This document shows positions 32,364-40,492 of a stretch of 64,000 nt of DNA, one piece after another. Source of the stretch: an uncultured Ilumatobacter sp. Lineage in GTDB: Bacteria > Actinomycetota > Acidimicrobiia > Acidimicrobiales > Ilumatobacteraceae. Position 1 is the stretch's first letter; every line of letters begins with the position of its first letter. The translations under genes were made by a program, and so were the position numbers. The notes under the pieces are model-generated. The model ran no database searches, was not told the origin of the DNA, and worked only from the letters and a program-made list of their open reading frames with translations. The stretch covers positions 12,850 to 76,849 of the forward strand of contig CALCXK010000042.1 of the NCBI GenBank assembly GCA_937905835.1. Direction: 5' to 3'.

Positions 32364-33338
32364 ATGACCTCGCTGCTTGATCTCGACCTGCTTTGGGTCA
32401 CGGGCAAGGGCGGCGTCGGTAAGACCTCGACCGCAGCGGCGATCGCTGAAGTCGCAGCCCGATCGGGCCGTTCGACGCTGGTCTGCGAGATGGACGCCAA
32501 GGGTGCGCTTGCGTCAGCGCTCGGAGTCGACGAACTCGACTTTGCGCCAGTCGAAGTAGCGCCGAACCTGCATGCGATGTCGATGAGCACCGAAGATGCA
32601 CTTCGGGAGTACCTCCGGCTCTTCGTGCGAATTCCGTTCATCGGGCGCATCGGGCCGCTCGCGAAGACCTTCGACTTCGTCGCTGACGCCGCACCCGGCG
32701 TCAAGGAGATCCTCAGCGTTGGCAAGTTGTGCTTTGAGGTGCGCGAGCAGAACTACGACTTGGTCGTCGTCGACGGCGAATCGACTGGCCACATCGTCAG
32801 CCAGATCGGCGCACCGAAGGTGATCGCCGATCTCGTGCAGGTCGGCTTGGTTCGCGAGCAGACCCAGTGGATGCTCGACATCCTCATCGATGCCAACCGA
32901 ACCGGCGTCGCTGTGGTCACCACCCCGGAGGAGATGCCGGTAACCGAATCGTCTGAGTTGCTGCGCCGTCTGACGCGCGAGACCGCTGTGCACCCCGCCG
33001 TCGTGATCGCCAATCGCGTCCTTCCGGTGCTGTTCGACCGGCGCGAGCAGGCAGTGGTCGATCAACTTGACGCAGCGCTCCCCACGCTCATCAACGCGGT
33101 CGGTCCAGGAGTCAGCGCCGTTCTCGAAGCGGCCCGTTTCACAGATGCTCGTCGCCGCACCGGAGCTCAACATCTCGGTCGACTGCGCGCCGCACTCGAT
33201 GCTGCCGATCCGCCGCTCGACATTCCGATCATCACGGTGCCGGAATTGTTCGCACGGAACGGTGGCCGGCGTGTTGTGTCGTTGATCGCCGACGGGCTTG
33301 CTGACGAACTCGACGTCGAGATTCCGAGCGATCGGTGA
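32364..33338 (+). CDS. ArsA/GET3-like ATPase, first of a pair
   Basis: A 324-residue deviant-Walker ATPase of the ArsA/GET3 group. The P-loop is VTGKGGVGKTSTAAA (about residues 13-26), the switch Asp is in VCEMDAKGALASALG, and VVVDGESTGHI gives the Walker B region. Unlike arsenite pumps there is no arsenic gene nearby. Paired ArsA-like ATPases next to whiB and pdtaS genes are conserved in Actinobacteria (in Mycobacterium tuberculosis such a pair is Rv3679-Rv3680), where they have been connected with redox and envelope functions. A GTG at 32352 is an alternative start. The stop overlaps the second ATPase gene by 4 bases. Confidence 0.87.
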   Translation: MTSLLDLDLLWVTGKGGVGKTSTAAAIAEVAARSGRSTLVCEMDAKGALASALGVDELDFAPVEVAPNLHAMSMSTEDALREYLRLFVRIPFIGRIGPLAKTFDFVADAAPGVKEILSVGKLCFEVREQNYDLVVVDGESTGHIVSQIGAPKVIADLVQVGLVREQTQWMLDILIDANRTGVAVVTTPEEMPVTESSELLRRLTRETAVHPAVVIANRVLPVLFDRREQAVVDQLDAALPTLINAVGPGVSAVLEAARFTDARRRTGAQHLGRLRAALDAADPPLDIPIITVPELFARNGGRRVVSLIADGLADELDVEIPSDR

Positions 33339-34501
33339 GCGACCTCGACAACCTCCTTGCCAGTCGCGAGATGATCCTCGTGGCAGGCTCCGGTGGCGTC
33401 GGCAAGACCACGATCGCCGCAGCGATGGGCATTGCTGCAGCCCAGCGTCAGAAGGGCAAGATCCTCGTACTCACGGTTGACCCGGCCAAGCGGCTCGCCA
33501 CAGCTTTAGGCCTCGATGACGTCGGGAACACGCCGGTCCGGATCAAACCCGAATTGTTCAACGAGGCCGGGGTCATCGTGCGCGGCGAACTGTGGGTTGC
33601 GATGCTCGATACGAAGGCCGGTTGGGACGAGCTCATCCGCCGGCACGCGCCCGACGCCCAAGTACTTGACGCCGTGCTGGCGAACCCGCTCTATCAGAAC
33701 ATCACGAGCCGCTTCGTTCACAGTCACGACTATCTGGCGATGGAACAGCTCCATGACCTGCATGCGACCGGTGATTTCGACCTGGTGATCGTCGACACTC
33801 CGCCGTCGCGAAATGCGCTGTCGATTCTCGATGCGCCGGGTCGGATGATCGACTTTTTCGGGAGCCGATTGCTGCGCTGGCTCACTGTGCCGTATCGCTC
33901 GCGTGTGTTCACTCTGGCGTCAAAACCCTTCTATCAAGTTGCCGATCGCATACTCGGCTCCCGATTCCTCCAGGACATCGCCGAATTTTTCGTGCTGTTC
34001 CAAGCAATGGAGAAGGGATTCGTGAAGCGAGCGGGGGCTGTCGAAGCGTTAGTAGCTGACGCCCGGACGGCTTTCGTTGTCGTCACCACGCTCGAGACTG
34101 CGCCGAGCCACGAAGCCAAATTCCTCGCTCAGGCGTTACTCAACCGAGGCATGACGCTTGGAGCAATGGTGGTGAACCGTGTATTGCCGGCCCGGCTTGC
34201 GGGCAACGATGCGATCGCCAGTGCCACCGCACTTCTCGAAGCTGGGCCTGAACTGATCGATGCGGTCGCTGAGCAACTCGATGACGCATCACCAAAGACG
34301 GTTGCCGCGGTGCTCGCTCAACTTGCCGAGCGATTCGACGATGTCGCGCTCGTCGCGAGTCGAGAAACTGAACGTCGAGCCGAGCTCGCAACCTTTGCGC
34401 CCACGATGCTCGACGTCCCGTGGCTTACCGGCGACATTCACGACATCGCCGGCCTAGGCGAACTCGTCGAGCATCTCCGCATCGACTCCATCAACGGCTG
34501 A
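33335..34501 (+). CDS. ArsA/GET3-like ATPase, second of a pair
   Basis: A 388-residue partner of the preceding ATPase, starting at a GTG inside that gene's stop (GTGA overlap). P-loop VAGSGGVGKTTIAAA (about 15-28), switch Asp in LTVDPAKRLATALG, and LVIVDTPPSRNALSIL as Walker B with the DTxP motif of the family. It is longer than its partner through a central helical insertion (RLLRWLTVPYRSRVF to FVLFQAMEKGF), the region that in GET3-type proteins forms the client groove. The two probably work as a heterodimer (inference). pdtaS starts 69 bases downstream on the same strand. Confidence 0.88.
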   Translation: MSDLDNLLASREMILVAGSGGVGKTTIAAAMGIAAAQRQKGKILVLTVDPAKRLATALGLDDVGNTPVRIKPELFNEAGVIVRGELWVAMLDTKAGWDELIRRHAPDAQVLDAVLANPLYQNITSRFVHSHDYLAMEQLHDLHATGDFDLVIVDTPPSRNALSILDAPGRMIDFFGSRLLRWLTVPYRSRVFTLASKPFYQVADRILGSRFLQDIAEFFVLFQAMEKGFVKRAGAVEALVADARTAFVVVTTLETAPSHEAKFLAQALLNRGMTLGAMVVNRVLPARLAGNDAIASATALLEAGPELIDAVAEQLDDASPKTVAAVLAQLAERFDDVALVASRETERRAELATFAPTMLDVPWLTGDIHDIAGLGELVEHLRIDSING

Positions 34502-34570
34502 ACCGTTGCGCTCCAAACTGTCGGGCTGATTGCACCGGCTACAGGTGTCGGATGCGGCAGACTCTGGTCG

Positions 34571-36076
34571 ATGACTTCATTGGCCGACCTGTCACGGCAA
34601 CATTCGTCACTCGATGGTGACGACATCGATCACCTGCAACGGCTCGGCGCTGAGTGGGGGTTTCTTGCAGATCTTTGCTTTGCCGATCTGATGTTGTATG
34701 TGCGGTCAAACGACGAGAAGTGGGTTGTCGTCGACCAGGTCCGGCCAGCCACGAACCAGACGATGTTTGTCGCCGACTACATCGGCACGTGGGCGACGAA
34801 TAGTGCCGATCTCCTCGAAAAGGCCGCAGCGACTGGCGAGACCCTCGAAGGTGAGATTTCCGCAAGCGGTAGCGGCGATGCCAGCACCCGGATGATGGCG
34901 ATTCCCGTTCGACGGGAGGGCCGAGTGGTTGCTGTGCTCAGTAAAGAGTGGAAGGTCCAAGATGGTCGCAGTCTTGGTGAGCTCGAGCGGGCCTACAACA
35001 TCATCTTCGACAAATTCGTCCTGATGATCAATGCTGGTACGTTCCCGTTCGCGGGCCTCGTCGCCGACTCGAGCGCAGCGCCCCGGATCGGTGACGGCGT
35101 GCTGATGCTTGACGCGAACGGCACCGTCACCTATGTGTCGCCGAATGCGAACTCGGCGCTCCACCGTGTCGGGATTCACGCCAACCCGGTCGGCATGCGA
35201 TTGGCCGAACTCGGGTTCCACGACGGCCCTGCCCGTCAGGCGTTCGAACGCATGGAACCCGTGGTCGAAGAGTTCGAGCAGGGCACCGGGGTCACGCTCC
35301 TCAGTCGGTGCGTGCCGCTTGTCCGACACGTCGATGGTAAACCGGTCATCGACGGCGGCCTCATGCTCGTTCGTGATGTCACCGAAATTCGCAAGCGCGA
35401 TCGCCTCTTGCTCTCTAAGGACGCAACGATCCGTGAAATCCATCACCGGGTCAAGAACAACCTCCAGACCATCTCGTCGCTACTGCGCCTGCAGGCGCGT
35501 CGCCTTACGAGCCCGGAGGCCAAGGCTGCAGTGGCCGAGTCGGTGCGCCGCATCCGCACCATTGCGCTGGTGCACGAGTCGCTCTCGCGGGAGCCCGGAG
35601 AAGACATCGCATTCATCGAGATCGTGCGTCCGTTGCTCCGGCTGGCCGAAGAAGGTCTGCAATCACCTGACCGCCCGGTGCGGTTTACGGTCACCGGTGA
35701 TGGCGGCCGAATTGCTGCCGACACGGCAACGCCGCTCTCGGTCGTGTTGACCGAACTGTTGCAGAACGCCGTTGATCACGGTTTCCGCGAGGGCAGCCGG
35801 GGCGGCGCAGTGACGGTGTCGCTCACTCAGCGGCTTGGGGAGCTCCACGTCAAGGTCACCGACAACGGTCGTGGTGTCGAACCCGGTTTCGACCTTGATG
35901 CGTCAACTGGGCTCGGTTTGTCGATCGTTCGCACATTGGTCACGACCGAACTCAACGGCAGCATCTCGATCCGTCCGGCAGTTCCGGAAGATCTCGACGA
36001 GGCAGGCCTCGGTGACGGCTCGTCACATAACCACGGCACAGTGGTCGAACTGTCGGTGCCGACTGTCGACGACTGA
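34571..36076 (+). CDS. pdtaS: PdtaS-type sensor histidine kinase
   Basis: A 501-residue soluble kinase without membrane segments. The N-terminal about 160 residues are a GAF-like domain, a PAS domain follows (GDGVLMLDANGTVTYVSPNA), then a HisKA_2 dimerisation helix with the phosphoacceptor at H291/H292 (IREIHHRVKNNLQTISSL) and a HATPase domain with N box LTELLQNAVDHGF and G boxes VTDNGRGVEPG and GLGLSIV. Family members signal to PdtaR, an RNA-binding antiterminator response regulator, which is not in this window. In M. tuberculosis pdtaS lies beside whiB1, the same arrangement as here, which supports orthology. Confidence 0.93.
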   Translation: MTSLADLSRQHSSLDGDDIDHLQRLGAEWGFLADLCFADLMLYVRSNDEKWVVVDQVRPATNQTMFVADYIGTWATNSADLLEKAAATGETLEGEISASGSGDASTRMMAIPVRREGRVVAVLSKEWKVQDGRSLGELERAYNIIFDKFVLMINAGTFPFAGLVADSSAAPRIGDGVLMLDANGTVTYVSPNANSALHRVGIHANPVGMRLAELGFHDGPARQAFERMEPVVEEFEQGTGVTLLSRCVPLVRHVDGKPVIDGGLMLVRDVTEIRKRDRLLLSKDATIREIHHRVKNNLQTISSLLRLQARRLTSPEAKAAVAESVRRIRTIALVHESLSREPGEDIAFIEIVRPLLRLAEEGLQSPDRPVRFTVTGDGGRIAADTATPLSVVLTELLQNAVDHGFREGSRGGAVTVSLTQRLGELHVKVTDNGRGVEPGFDLDASTGLGLSIVRTLVTTELNGSISIRPAVPEDLDEAGLGDGSSHNHGTVVELSVPTVDD

Positions 36077-36103
36077 GTCGGCTCGGCGTAACGACCAGAA
36101 AAA

Positions 36104-36400
36104 TCAGCCGACGGCGGAGCGTGCTGCAGCCACTCGCTTGCGACGGATGACGCGCCGCTCTTCTTCAGTGAGGCCGCCCCAGATACCGGAATCCTGGTTG
36201 GTGTCAAGCGCGAAATCGAGACAACCTTGAGCGGACGGGCATTCGCCGCAGACCTCTTTGGCGTTGTCGATCTGAACGAGCGCGTTTCCGGTGGTGCCGA
36301 TCGGGAAGAAGAGCTCCGGATCGGTTTCACGGCACAGGGCGTCATCTCGCCAGTCTGTCTCCGCTGCTCCCAAGGTGAGGCTGGACGCAAGAATCGTCAC
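36104..36400 (-). CDS. whiB1: WhiB1-type iron-sulfur transcription factor
   Basis: A 98-residue WhiB protein that binds [4Fe-4S] through four cysteines and partners with the principal sigma factor. The cysteines are in ALCRETDPELFFP and EVCGECPSAQGC (C...C-x2-C-x5-C), followed by the GIWGGLTEEER turn and a basic tail RRVIRRKRVAAAR. The pattern DPELFFPIGTTGNALVQI is closest to WhiB1. The start is taken as the GTG at 36400 because GGAG lies 8 bases upstream; an ATG at 36436 would add 12 residues. It converges with pdtaS 27 bases away. A sigma-70-type promoter is seen at 36484-36512, leaving a leader of about 77 bases. Confidence 0.93.
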   Translation of the reverse strand: MTILASSLTLGAAETDWRDDALCRETDPELFFPIGTTGNALVQIDNAKEVCGECPSAQGCLDFALDTNQDSGIWGGLTEEERRVIRRKRVAAARSAVG

Positions 36401-36483
36401 TGGTGTGTCTCCAAGGAGTTCGTTCTGGCGCTGCATGCGGGTCTGCAACGCAATGTGTGTGGTGCCGCCCGGTCGACGGACTG

Positions 36484-36512
36484 AATGTAGGCGCGACCCG
36501 GGGGCTCCGCAA
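36484..36512 (-). promoter_or_regulatory. whiB1 promoter with an inverted repeat over the -35 box
   Basis: On the minus strand TTGCGG (36512-36507), a 17-base spacer, and TACATT (36489-36484). A CTCCGC/GCGGAG inverted repeat (36505-36521) covers the -35 hexamer and could be an operator. Transcription would start near 36477. Confidence 0.55.
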
Positions 36513-36609
36513 GAGGCGGAGTGTGTGACGCGCGCCGCCTTGACGGGAATGGCGCGCGTGTGCTCGCGCGTCGCAGAGGGCCGATTCGGATGTGTGCTCA
36601 GGCGACGGC

Positions 36610-36615
36610 AATACT
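36610..36615 (+). promoter_or_regulatory. -10-like box of a probable leaderless GDPD transcript
   Basis: AATACT is followed by six bases and the ATG at 36622. The hexamer departs from TANNNT at its first two bases. Confidence 0.35.
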
Positions 36616-36621
36616 TCGAAC

Positions 36622-37305
36622 ATGTTGGTGATCGGACATCGAGGCGCTTCAGCTGCCGCTCCAGAGAACTCGATCCGGGCGTTCGAATTCGCCGACAAGA
36701 TGGGAGCCGATGGCGTCGAACTCGATGTCCGCTTGGCACCCGACGGCCGATTGATCGTGAAGCACGACCCGCTGCCGACCGAACCGGCTGCGCTCGACGG
36801 CTACCCGGTCCTCTCCGAAGCGCTCGCGGCGTGCGGCAACATGCTCGTCAATGTCGAGATCAAGAACTCCGGTGGCGAGGCCTGCTACGACCCGGACGTC
36901 GCCGTTGCCGCGCCGACCATTGCAGAAATGCGCGAGCACGGTGACGCATCGCGCTGGATCATCTCGTCGTTTGACTGGGCGACGATTCGTCGTTGTCGCG
37001 AACTGGCACCCGAGTTGATGACGGCCTACCTCGTGATGAATGCCACTCCGGAGGTGATCGAACAGACCGCTGCGGCTGGTCACGCTGCGGTCCATCCGTG
37101 GGAGCCGACCATCGATCAGGAAATGGTCGATCGCTGTCATGGCGCTGGTATTGCCATCAACACCTGGACCTGCAATGACCCGGAGCGGCTGCAAGAACTC
37201 GCCAGAGTCGGCGTCGACGCGGTCTGTACCGATATGCCGGACTTGGCGCTGATGGCGCTCGGCCGTCGGATCAGCCCGGCGGCGCAGTGGGGAACACGAG
37301 CTTGA
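36622..37305 (+). CDS. glycerophosphodiester phosphodiesterase family protein
   Basis: A 227-residue TIM-barrel phosphodiesterase that hydrolyses glycerophosphodiesters to glycerol 3-phosphate and an alcohol. The active-site motif is VIGHRGASAAAPENSIRAF (His and Arg pair plus the Glu of PENS), followed by GVELDVRLAPDGRLIVKHD with the metal-binding Glu, Asp and second His. There is no signal peptide, so it is cytoplasmic. The last 35 bases overlap the convergent lipid kinase gene. Both products handle phospholipid head groups or glycerolipids, which may be meaningful. Confidence 0.9.
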   Translation: MLVIGHRGASAAAPENSIRAFEFADKMGADGVELDVRLAPDGRLIVKHDPLPTEPAALDGYPVLSEALAACGNMLVNVEIKNSGGEACYDPDVAVAAPTIAEMREHGDASRWIISSFDWATIRRCRELAPELMTAYLVMNATPEVIEQTAAAGHAAVHPWEPTIDQEMVDRCHGAGIAINTWTCNDPERLQELARVGVDAVCTDMPDLALMALGRRISPAAQWGTRA

Positions 37306-38197
37306 CGGCGTCGGGAACGTGGACGAACTGAAGTCGTCCGGTGTTTCCGAGTGCGTCACCGTCGATCTGATAGGGGAACGGCGTTGCGTGTTCAATCACG
37401 AGATTGCTCACATCGGTTCGCACGTCGAGATGGTCGGCGGGCTGTACGCCACCTCCCTTGAGTGCTCCGGCGAGCGAGCTGAGGATCGCGTGTGCGTTCA
37501 TCGTCTTGAACGTGATGGCGACCAAGCCGCGGTCGAGCGTTGCGGCAGGGGAGAGGTCGAGTGGTCGATTCCCGAGGTATGTGTACGGGTTTGTATTGAG
37601 CACGATGGTGAAGTAGCCGTCATGGACGGGCTCCCCACCGTCAACGGTGACGCTGAAGTGCGGATGCTTGCGGTCGTATGCCCGCAGCCAGGTCGAGAGG
37701 CCGGCGAAGATAAACAGTGGGTGCCCGAGCCAACGCTTCAGCGACCCACGCTTCTCGACCTCTTGCACAACAGCGGCGTCGTAACCCACACCAACGTGGA
37801 AGCAGAAGTAGCGACCGTTGACCTGGCCCAGCCCGATCGGGCGGAGGTCGGCGGCGTCGAGACCTCTGGCGAGGTACTCGACCGCTTCCACCGGATCGTT
37901 CGGCATCCCGAGGGTACGAGCGAACACATTGGTCGAACCGCCAGGCAGGACGCCGAGCGCAGTGTCGGTGCCGGCGATGCCCGTGGCGACCTCATTGAGC
38001 GTGCCGTCGCCGCCGTAACCGATCACGACGTCGACGCCTCGACGGGCCGCGTCGTGGGCGAAGCGTGTTGCGTGCCCGCGGCGATTTGTTTCGACGATCT
38101 CGACATCGTGGCCGCGACTCAGCCGTCGGTGCACGACAACGGTGTTACGCGCGGTCACCGATGAGGCGAACGAGTTGACCACGAGCAAGACCTTCAC
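37271..38197 (-). CDS. diacylglycerol kinase family lipid kinase
   Basis: A 308-residue kinase of the DagK/YegS/LCB5 fold, cytoplasmic but membrane-associated. The nucleotide motif is VIGYGGDGTLNEVATGI (about 60-76) and the second conserved segment is GVLPGGSTNVFARTLGMP. The C-terminal beta domain includes VHDGYFTIVLNTNPYTYLGNRP and a terminal QIDGD motif typical of DagK. Substrate may be diacylglycerol or another lipid. The start is a GTG at 38197 with a TACCGT box 8 bases upstream. It converges with the GDPD gene with a 35-base overlap. Confidence 0.9.
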   Translation of the reverse strand: MKVLLVVNSFASSVTARNTVVVHRRLSRGHDVEIVETNRRGHATRFAHDAARRGVDVVIGYGGDGTLNEVATGIAGTDTALGVLPGGSTNVFARTLGMPNDPVEAVEYLARGLDAADLRPIGLGQVNGRYFCFHVGVGYDAAVVQEVEKRGSLKRWLGHPLFIFAGLSTWLRAYDRKHPHFSVTVDGGEPVHDGYFTIVLNTNPYTYLGNRPLDLSPAATLDRGLVAITFKTMNAHAILSSLAGALKGGGVQPADHLDVRTDVSNLVIEHATPFPYQIDGDALGNTGRLQFVHVPDAVKLVFPTAPPG

Positions 38198-38253
38198 GGC
38201 CCGGAACGGTACAAGGCGGCCGTCTTGACGCGTGTCACAGTGGCGAGCTCGAA

Positions 38254-38282
38254 TTGGTTCGTACTTAACTCAACGGTAACTT
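38254..38282 (+). promoter_or_regulatory. etfBA promoter
   Basis: TTGGTT, 17 bases, TAACTT. The start site would fall near 38289, leaving at most a 4-base leader before the etfB ATG. Confidence 0.55.
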
Positions 38283-38292
38283 GAGCATCCTT

Positions 38293-39060
38293 ATGAACGT
38301 GATCGTCTGTGTGAAACAGATCCCTGACCCGGCGCTGCCGGGTGAGCTGGATCCCTCGACCAACACGCTGAAGCGAGATGGGAAACTCATCCTCGATGAG
38401 TCAGACAGCTATGGCGTCGAAATGGCACTCCAGCTCGTCAATACCGCTGGCGAAGGCTCTGTCACTCTGGTCTCGATGGCCCCGAATGACGAAGTGTCCG
38501 GTCTCCGTACCGCACTCGCCATGGGCGCCGAGAAGGCTGTCCTCGTGTCTGATCCAACGCTCGCCGGTGCTGATGCGCTGACGACCGCTAAGGTCCTGGC
38601 AGGCGCTGTCGGCAGGGCTGGCGCCTATGATCTGATCATCGCAGGTACCGAGTCGTCTGACGGCTACACCGGCACCGTGCCCGAGCAGATGGCCGAAGTC
38701 CTCGGACTTCCCTCGGTCGGTTTCGCCAAGACGATTACCGTCGACGGTGGCACCGTCAAGGTCGACCGTCAGACCGAAGCCGGCTACGACGAAGTCACCT
38801 GCACGCTTCCTGCAGTGGTCTCCGTGACCGCCGGCGTCGTCGAGCCCCGCTACCCGAGCTTCAAGGGCATCATGGCCGCCAAGGGTAAGCCGGTCGACAC
38901 CGTCACCGCTGCCGACCTCGGCATCGAAGCCGTGTCCTGGGCCCAGCAAATCACATCGGTCGATGACGCTCCCGCCCGCGAGGCTGGCGAGGTCATCGAA
39001 GACGATGGCGAAACGTTCAACAAGATCGTCGAGTTCCTCGACGGACTGAAGGTGATCTGA
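38293..39060 (+). CDS. etfB: electron transfer flavoprotein beta subunit
   Basis: A 255-residue subunit of ETF, which collects electrons from acyl-CoA dehydrogenases. The N-terminus MNVIVCVKQIPDP and the AMP-binding stretch DLIIAGTESSDGYTGTVPEQMAEVLG are typical; the recognition loop region VRLP is represented around AEVLGLPSVGFA. The ATG at 38293 is chosen over a TTG at 38281, which sits within the -10 box. etfA starts 2 bases after its stop. The acyl-CoA dehydrogenases at 1-1072 and 55.2 kb are plausible donors. Confidence 0.95.
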   Translation: MNVIVCVKQIPDPALPGELDPSTNTLKRDGKLILDESDSYGVEMALQLVNTAGEGSVTLVSMAPNDEVSGLRTALAMGAEKAVLVSDPTLAGADALTTAKVLAGAVGRAGAYDLIIAGTESSDGYTGTVPEQMAEVLGLPSVGFAKTITVDGGTVKVDRQTEAGYDEVTCTLPAVVSVTAGVVEPRYPSFKGIMAAKGKPVDTVTAADLGIEAVSWAQQITSVDDAPAREAGEVIEDDGETFNKIVEFLDGLKVI

Positions 39061-39062
39061 TC

Positions 39063-40031
39063 ATGACTCTCAACAACATCTGGGTGTTCGCCCAGGCAGA
39101 CGGCGATACCGCCAGCACTGCCACGCTCGAACTGCTCTCCAAGGCCAACACGCTCGGCGGTTCGGTGACGGCATTCGTCGCTGGCTCAGCCGGAGGTGCC
39201 GCCGCAGCGTTTGCCGATCACGGTGCCGCAAAGATCTACGAGACCGGTGACCTCGCTGGTGCACTCCCGGGCCCTGCGGTTTCGTCCGCAATGCAGGCCG
39301 TGATCAACGGTGGCGATGCTCCCGACCTGATCATGTTCCCGCAGAACTACGAAGGCCGTGACGTCATGGCCCGCCTGTCGGTCAAGCTCGACCGTACCGT
39401 GCTCACCAACTCGACCGATATCACCGTCGATGGCGACTCGGTCACCGTACAAACGCCGATCTTCGGTGGCTCCAAGCTGGTGAACACGACGTTCACTGGC
39501 GAGCGCCCGTTCCTCGCAGCTTTCCGTCCAAAGAGCTTTGAAGCAGCAAGTGGCGCTGGCGCCGCCGGCGTGATCGTCGCAGCGGCTGTTGGCGAACTCG
39601 GTCCAACCGGAGGCGCAACGGTCACCGCAGTACACGTCGAAGAAACCAGCGGCCCGAAGCTCGATGAGGCAGCGATTGTCGTCGGCGGAGGCCGTGGTCT
39701 CGGCGAAGCCGAGAAGTACGGGATGATCGAGACTCTCGCCAAGCTGCTCAAGGGTGCGCCTGGAGCATCACGTGCGATTGTTGACGCCGGTTGGGTCCCG
39801 TACAGCTATCAGGTCGGCCAGACCGGCAAGGTCGTCAAGCCGACCGTGTACATCGCCGCAGGAATCTCTGGTGCCACGCAGCACATGGTGGGCATGAAGG
39901 GCTCGAAGAACATCATTGCGATCAACAAGGACAAGGAAGCACCGATCTTCGGTGTTGCCGACCTGGGCATCGTGGGCGACGTGCACAAGGTGCTCCCACA
40001 GTTGATCGCTGCACTCGAAGCCCGAGGCTGA
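39063..40031 (+). CDS. etfA: electron transfer flavoprotein alpha subunit
   Basis: A 322-residue FAD-binding subunit. The C-terminal FAD signature is present: [23 protein letters not shown], then [46 protein letters not shown] (read in pieces), with GISGATQH and NKDKEAPIF contacting FAD. It is 2 bases downstream of etfB and ends about 40 bases before a strong intrinsic terminator (40071-40108). Electrons then pass to a quinone through an ETF dehydrogenase not in this window; the ferredoxin gene downstream has its own start signals. Confidence 0.95.
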   Translation: MTLNNIWVFAQADGDTASTATLELLSKANTLGGSVTAFVAGSAGGAAAAFADHGAAKIYETGDLAGALPGPAVSSAMQAVINGGDAPDLIMFPQNYEGRDVMARLSVKLDRTVLTNSTDITVDGDSVTVQTPIFGGSKLVNTTFTGERPFLAAFRPKSFEAASGAGAAGVIVAAAVGELGPTGGATVTAVHVEETSGPKLDEAAIVVGGGRGLGEAEKYGMIETLAKLLKGAPGASRAIVDAGWVPYSYQVGQTGKVVKPTVYIAAGISGATQHMVGMKGSKNIIAINKDKEAPIFGVADLGIVGDVHKVLPQLIAALEARG

Positions 40032-40043
40032 TCATCTGTTTCC

Positions 40044-40063
40044 GAATTGAATTGAATTGAATT
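40044..40063 (+). repeat. four tandem GAATT units
   Basis: GAATT is repeated four times without error, in AT-rich contrast to the surroundings, between the etfA stop and the terminator stem. Confidence 0.8.
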
Positions 40064-40070
40064 GACTTGC

Positions 40071-40108
40071 AAGAGTCGGACCCGTTCTTCGGGTCCGACT
40101 CTTTGCTT
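40071..40108 (+). terminator. intrinsic terminator of etfBA
   Basis: Perfect 13-base arms AAGAGTCGGACCC / GGGTCCGACTCTT, a 7-base loop, then TGCTTTTT. It is the clearest intrinsic terminator in the window. Confidence 0.9.
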
Positions 40109-40127
40109 TTTCCCGCTGGTTCTCTCC

Positions 40128-40133
40128 TAAGCT
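40128..40133 (+). promoter_or_regulatory. -10 box of a probable leaderless ferredoxin transcript
   Basis: TAAGCT is followed by six bases and the ATG at 40140, directly after the etf terminator. Confidence 0.55.
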
Positions 40134-40139
40134 CCGCTC

Positions 40140-40454
40140 ATGTCTGCTCTCATGGTTTGGATCGATCAGGACCTCTGCACTGGAGACGGAATCTGCTCAG
40201 AGATCTGCCCCGACGTCTTCCAAGCTCGTGACGACGGTCTCTGGATCGTGAAAGAAGAGGCGTCACACTTCGGGACGACGGTCTTGTTCGACGGTGGCGA
40301 AGGCGCGGGCCACGGTCCGGACATGGGAAACGGCGTCGCCCGTATTCCTGACTCGCTGATCGAGACAGCTGCGGACGCAGCCGAAGAGTGCCCCGGTGAG
40401 TGCATCATGATCGAGGTCGCCGACTCCGCCGTGATCAGCGCCCGAGGCGTCTGA
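40140..40454 (+). CDS. ferredoxin with a central insertion
   Basis: A 104-residue small iron-sulfur protein. The N-terminal cluster motif DLCTGDGICSEICPDVF and the C-terminal AAEECPGECIMIEV together are the pattern of actinobacterial [3Fe-4S]/[4Fe-4S] ferredoxins that serve P450s and other oxygenases. Such ferredoxins have 62-80 residues; here a Gly/Asp-rich insertion (TTVLFDGGEGAGHGPDMG) lies between the two motifs. It is transcribed after the etf terminator from its own start. A link to ETF is suggested by position only. Confidence 0.88.
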   Translation: MSALMVWIDQDLCTGDGICSEICPDVFQARDDGLWIVKEEASHFGTTVLFDGGEGAGHGPDMGNGVARIPDSLIETAADAAEECPGECIMIEVADSAVISARGV

Positions 40455-40492
40455 TTTACTGATTTACTGACTGCGGTCTGATCGCGGTCTGA

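Noticed and set aside
32364..34501. Arsenic resistance operon
   Set aside because: The ArsA-like ATPases have no arsB, arsR or arsC partner; the set matches the actinobacterial ATPase pair next to whiB genes.
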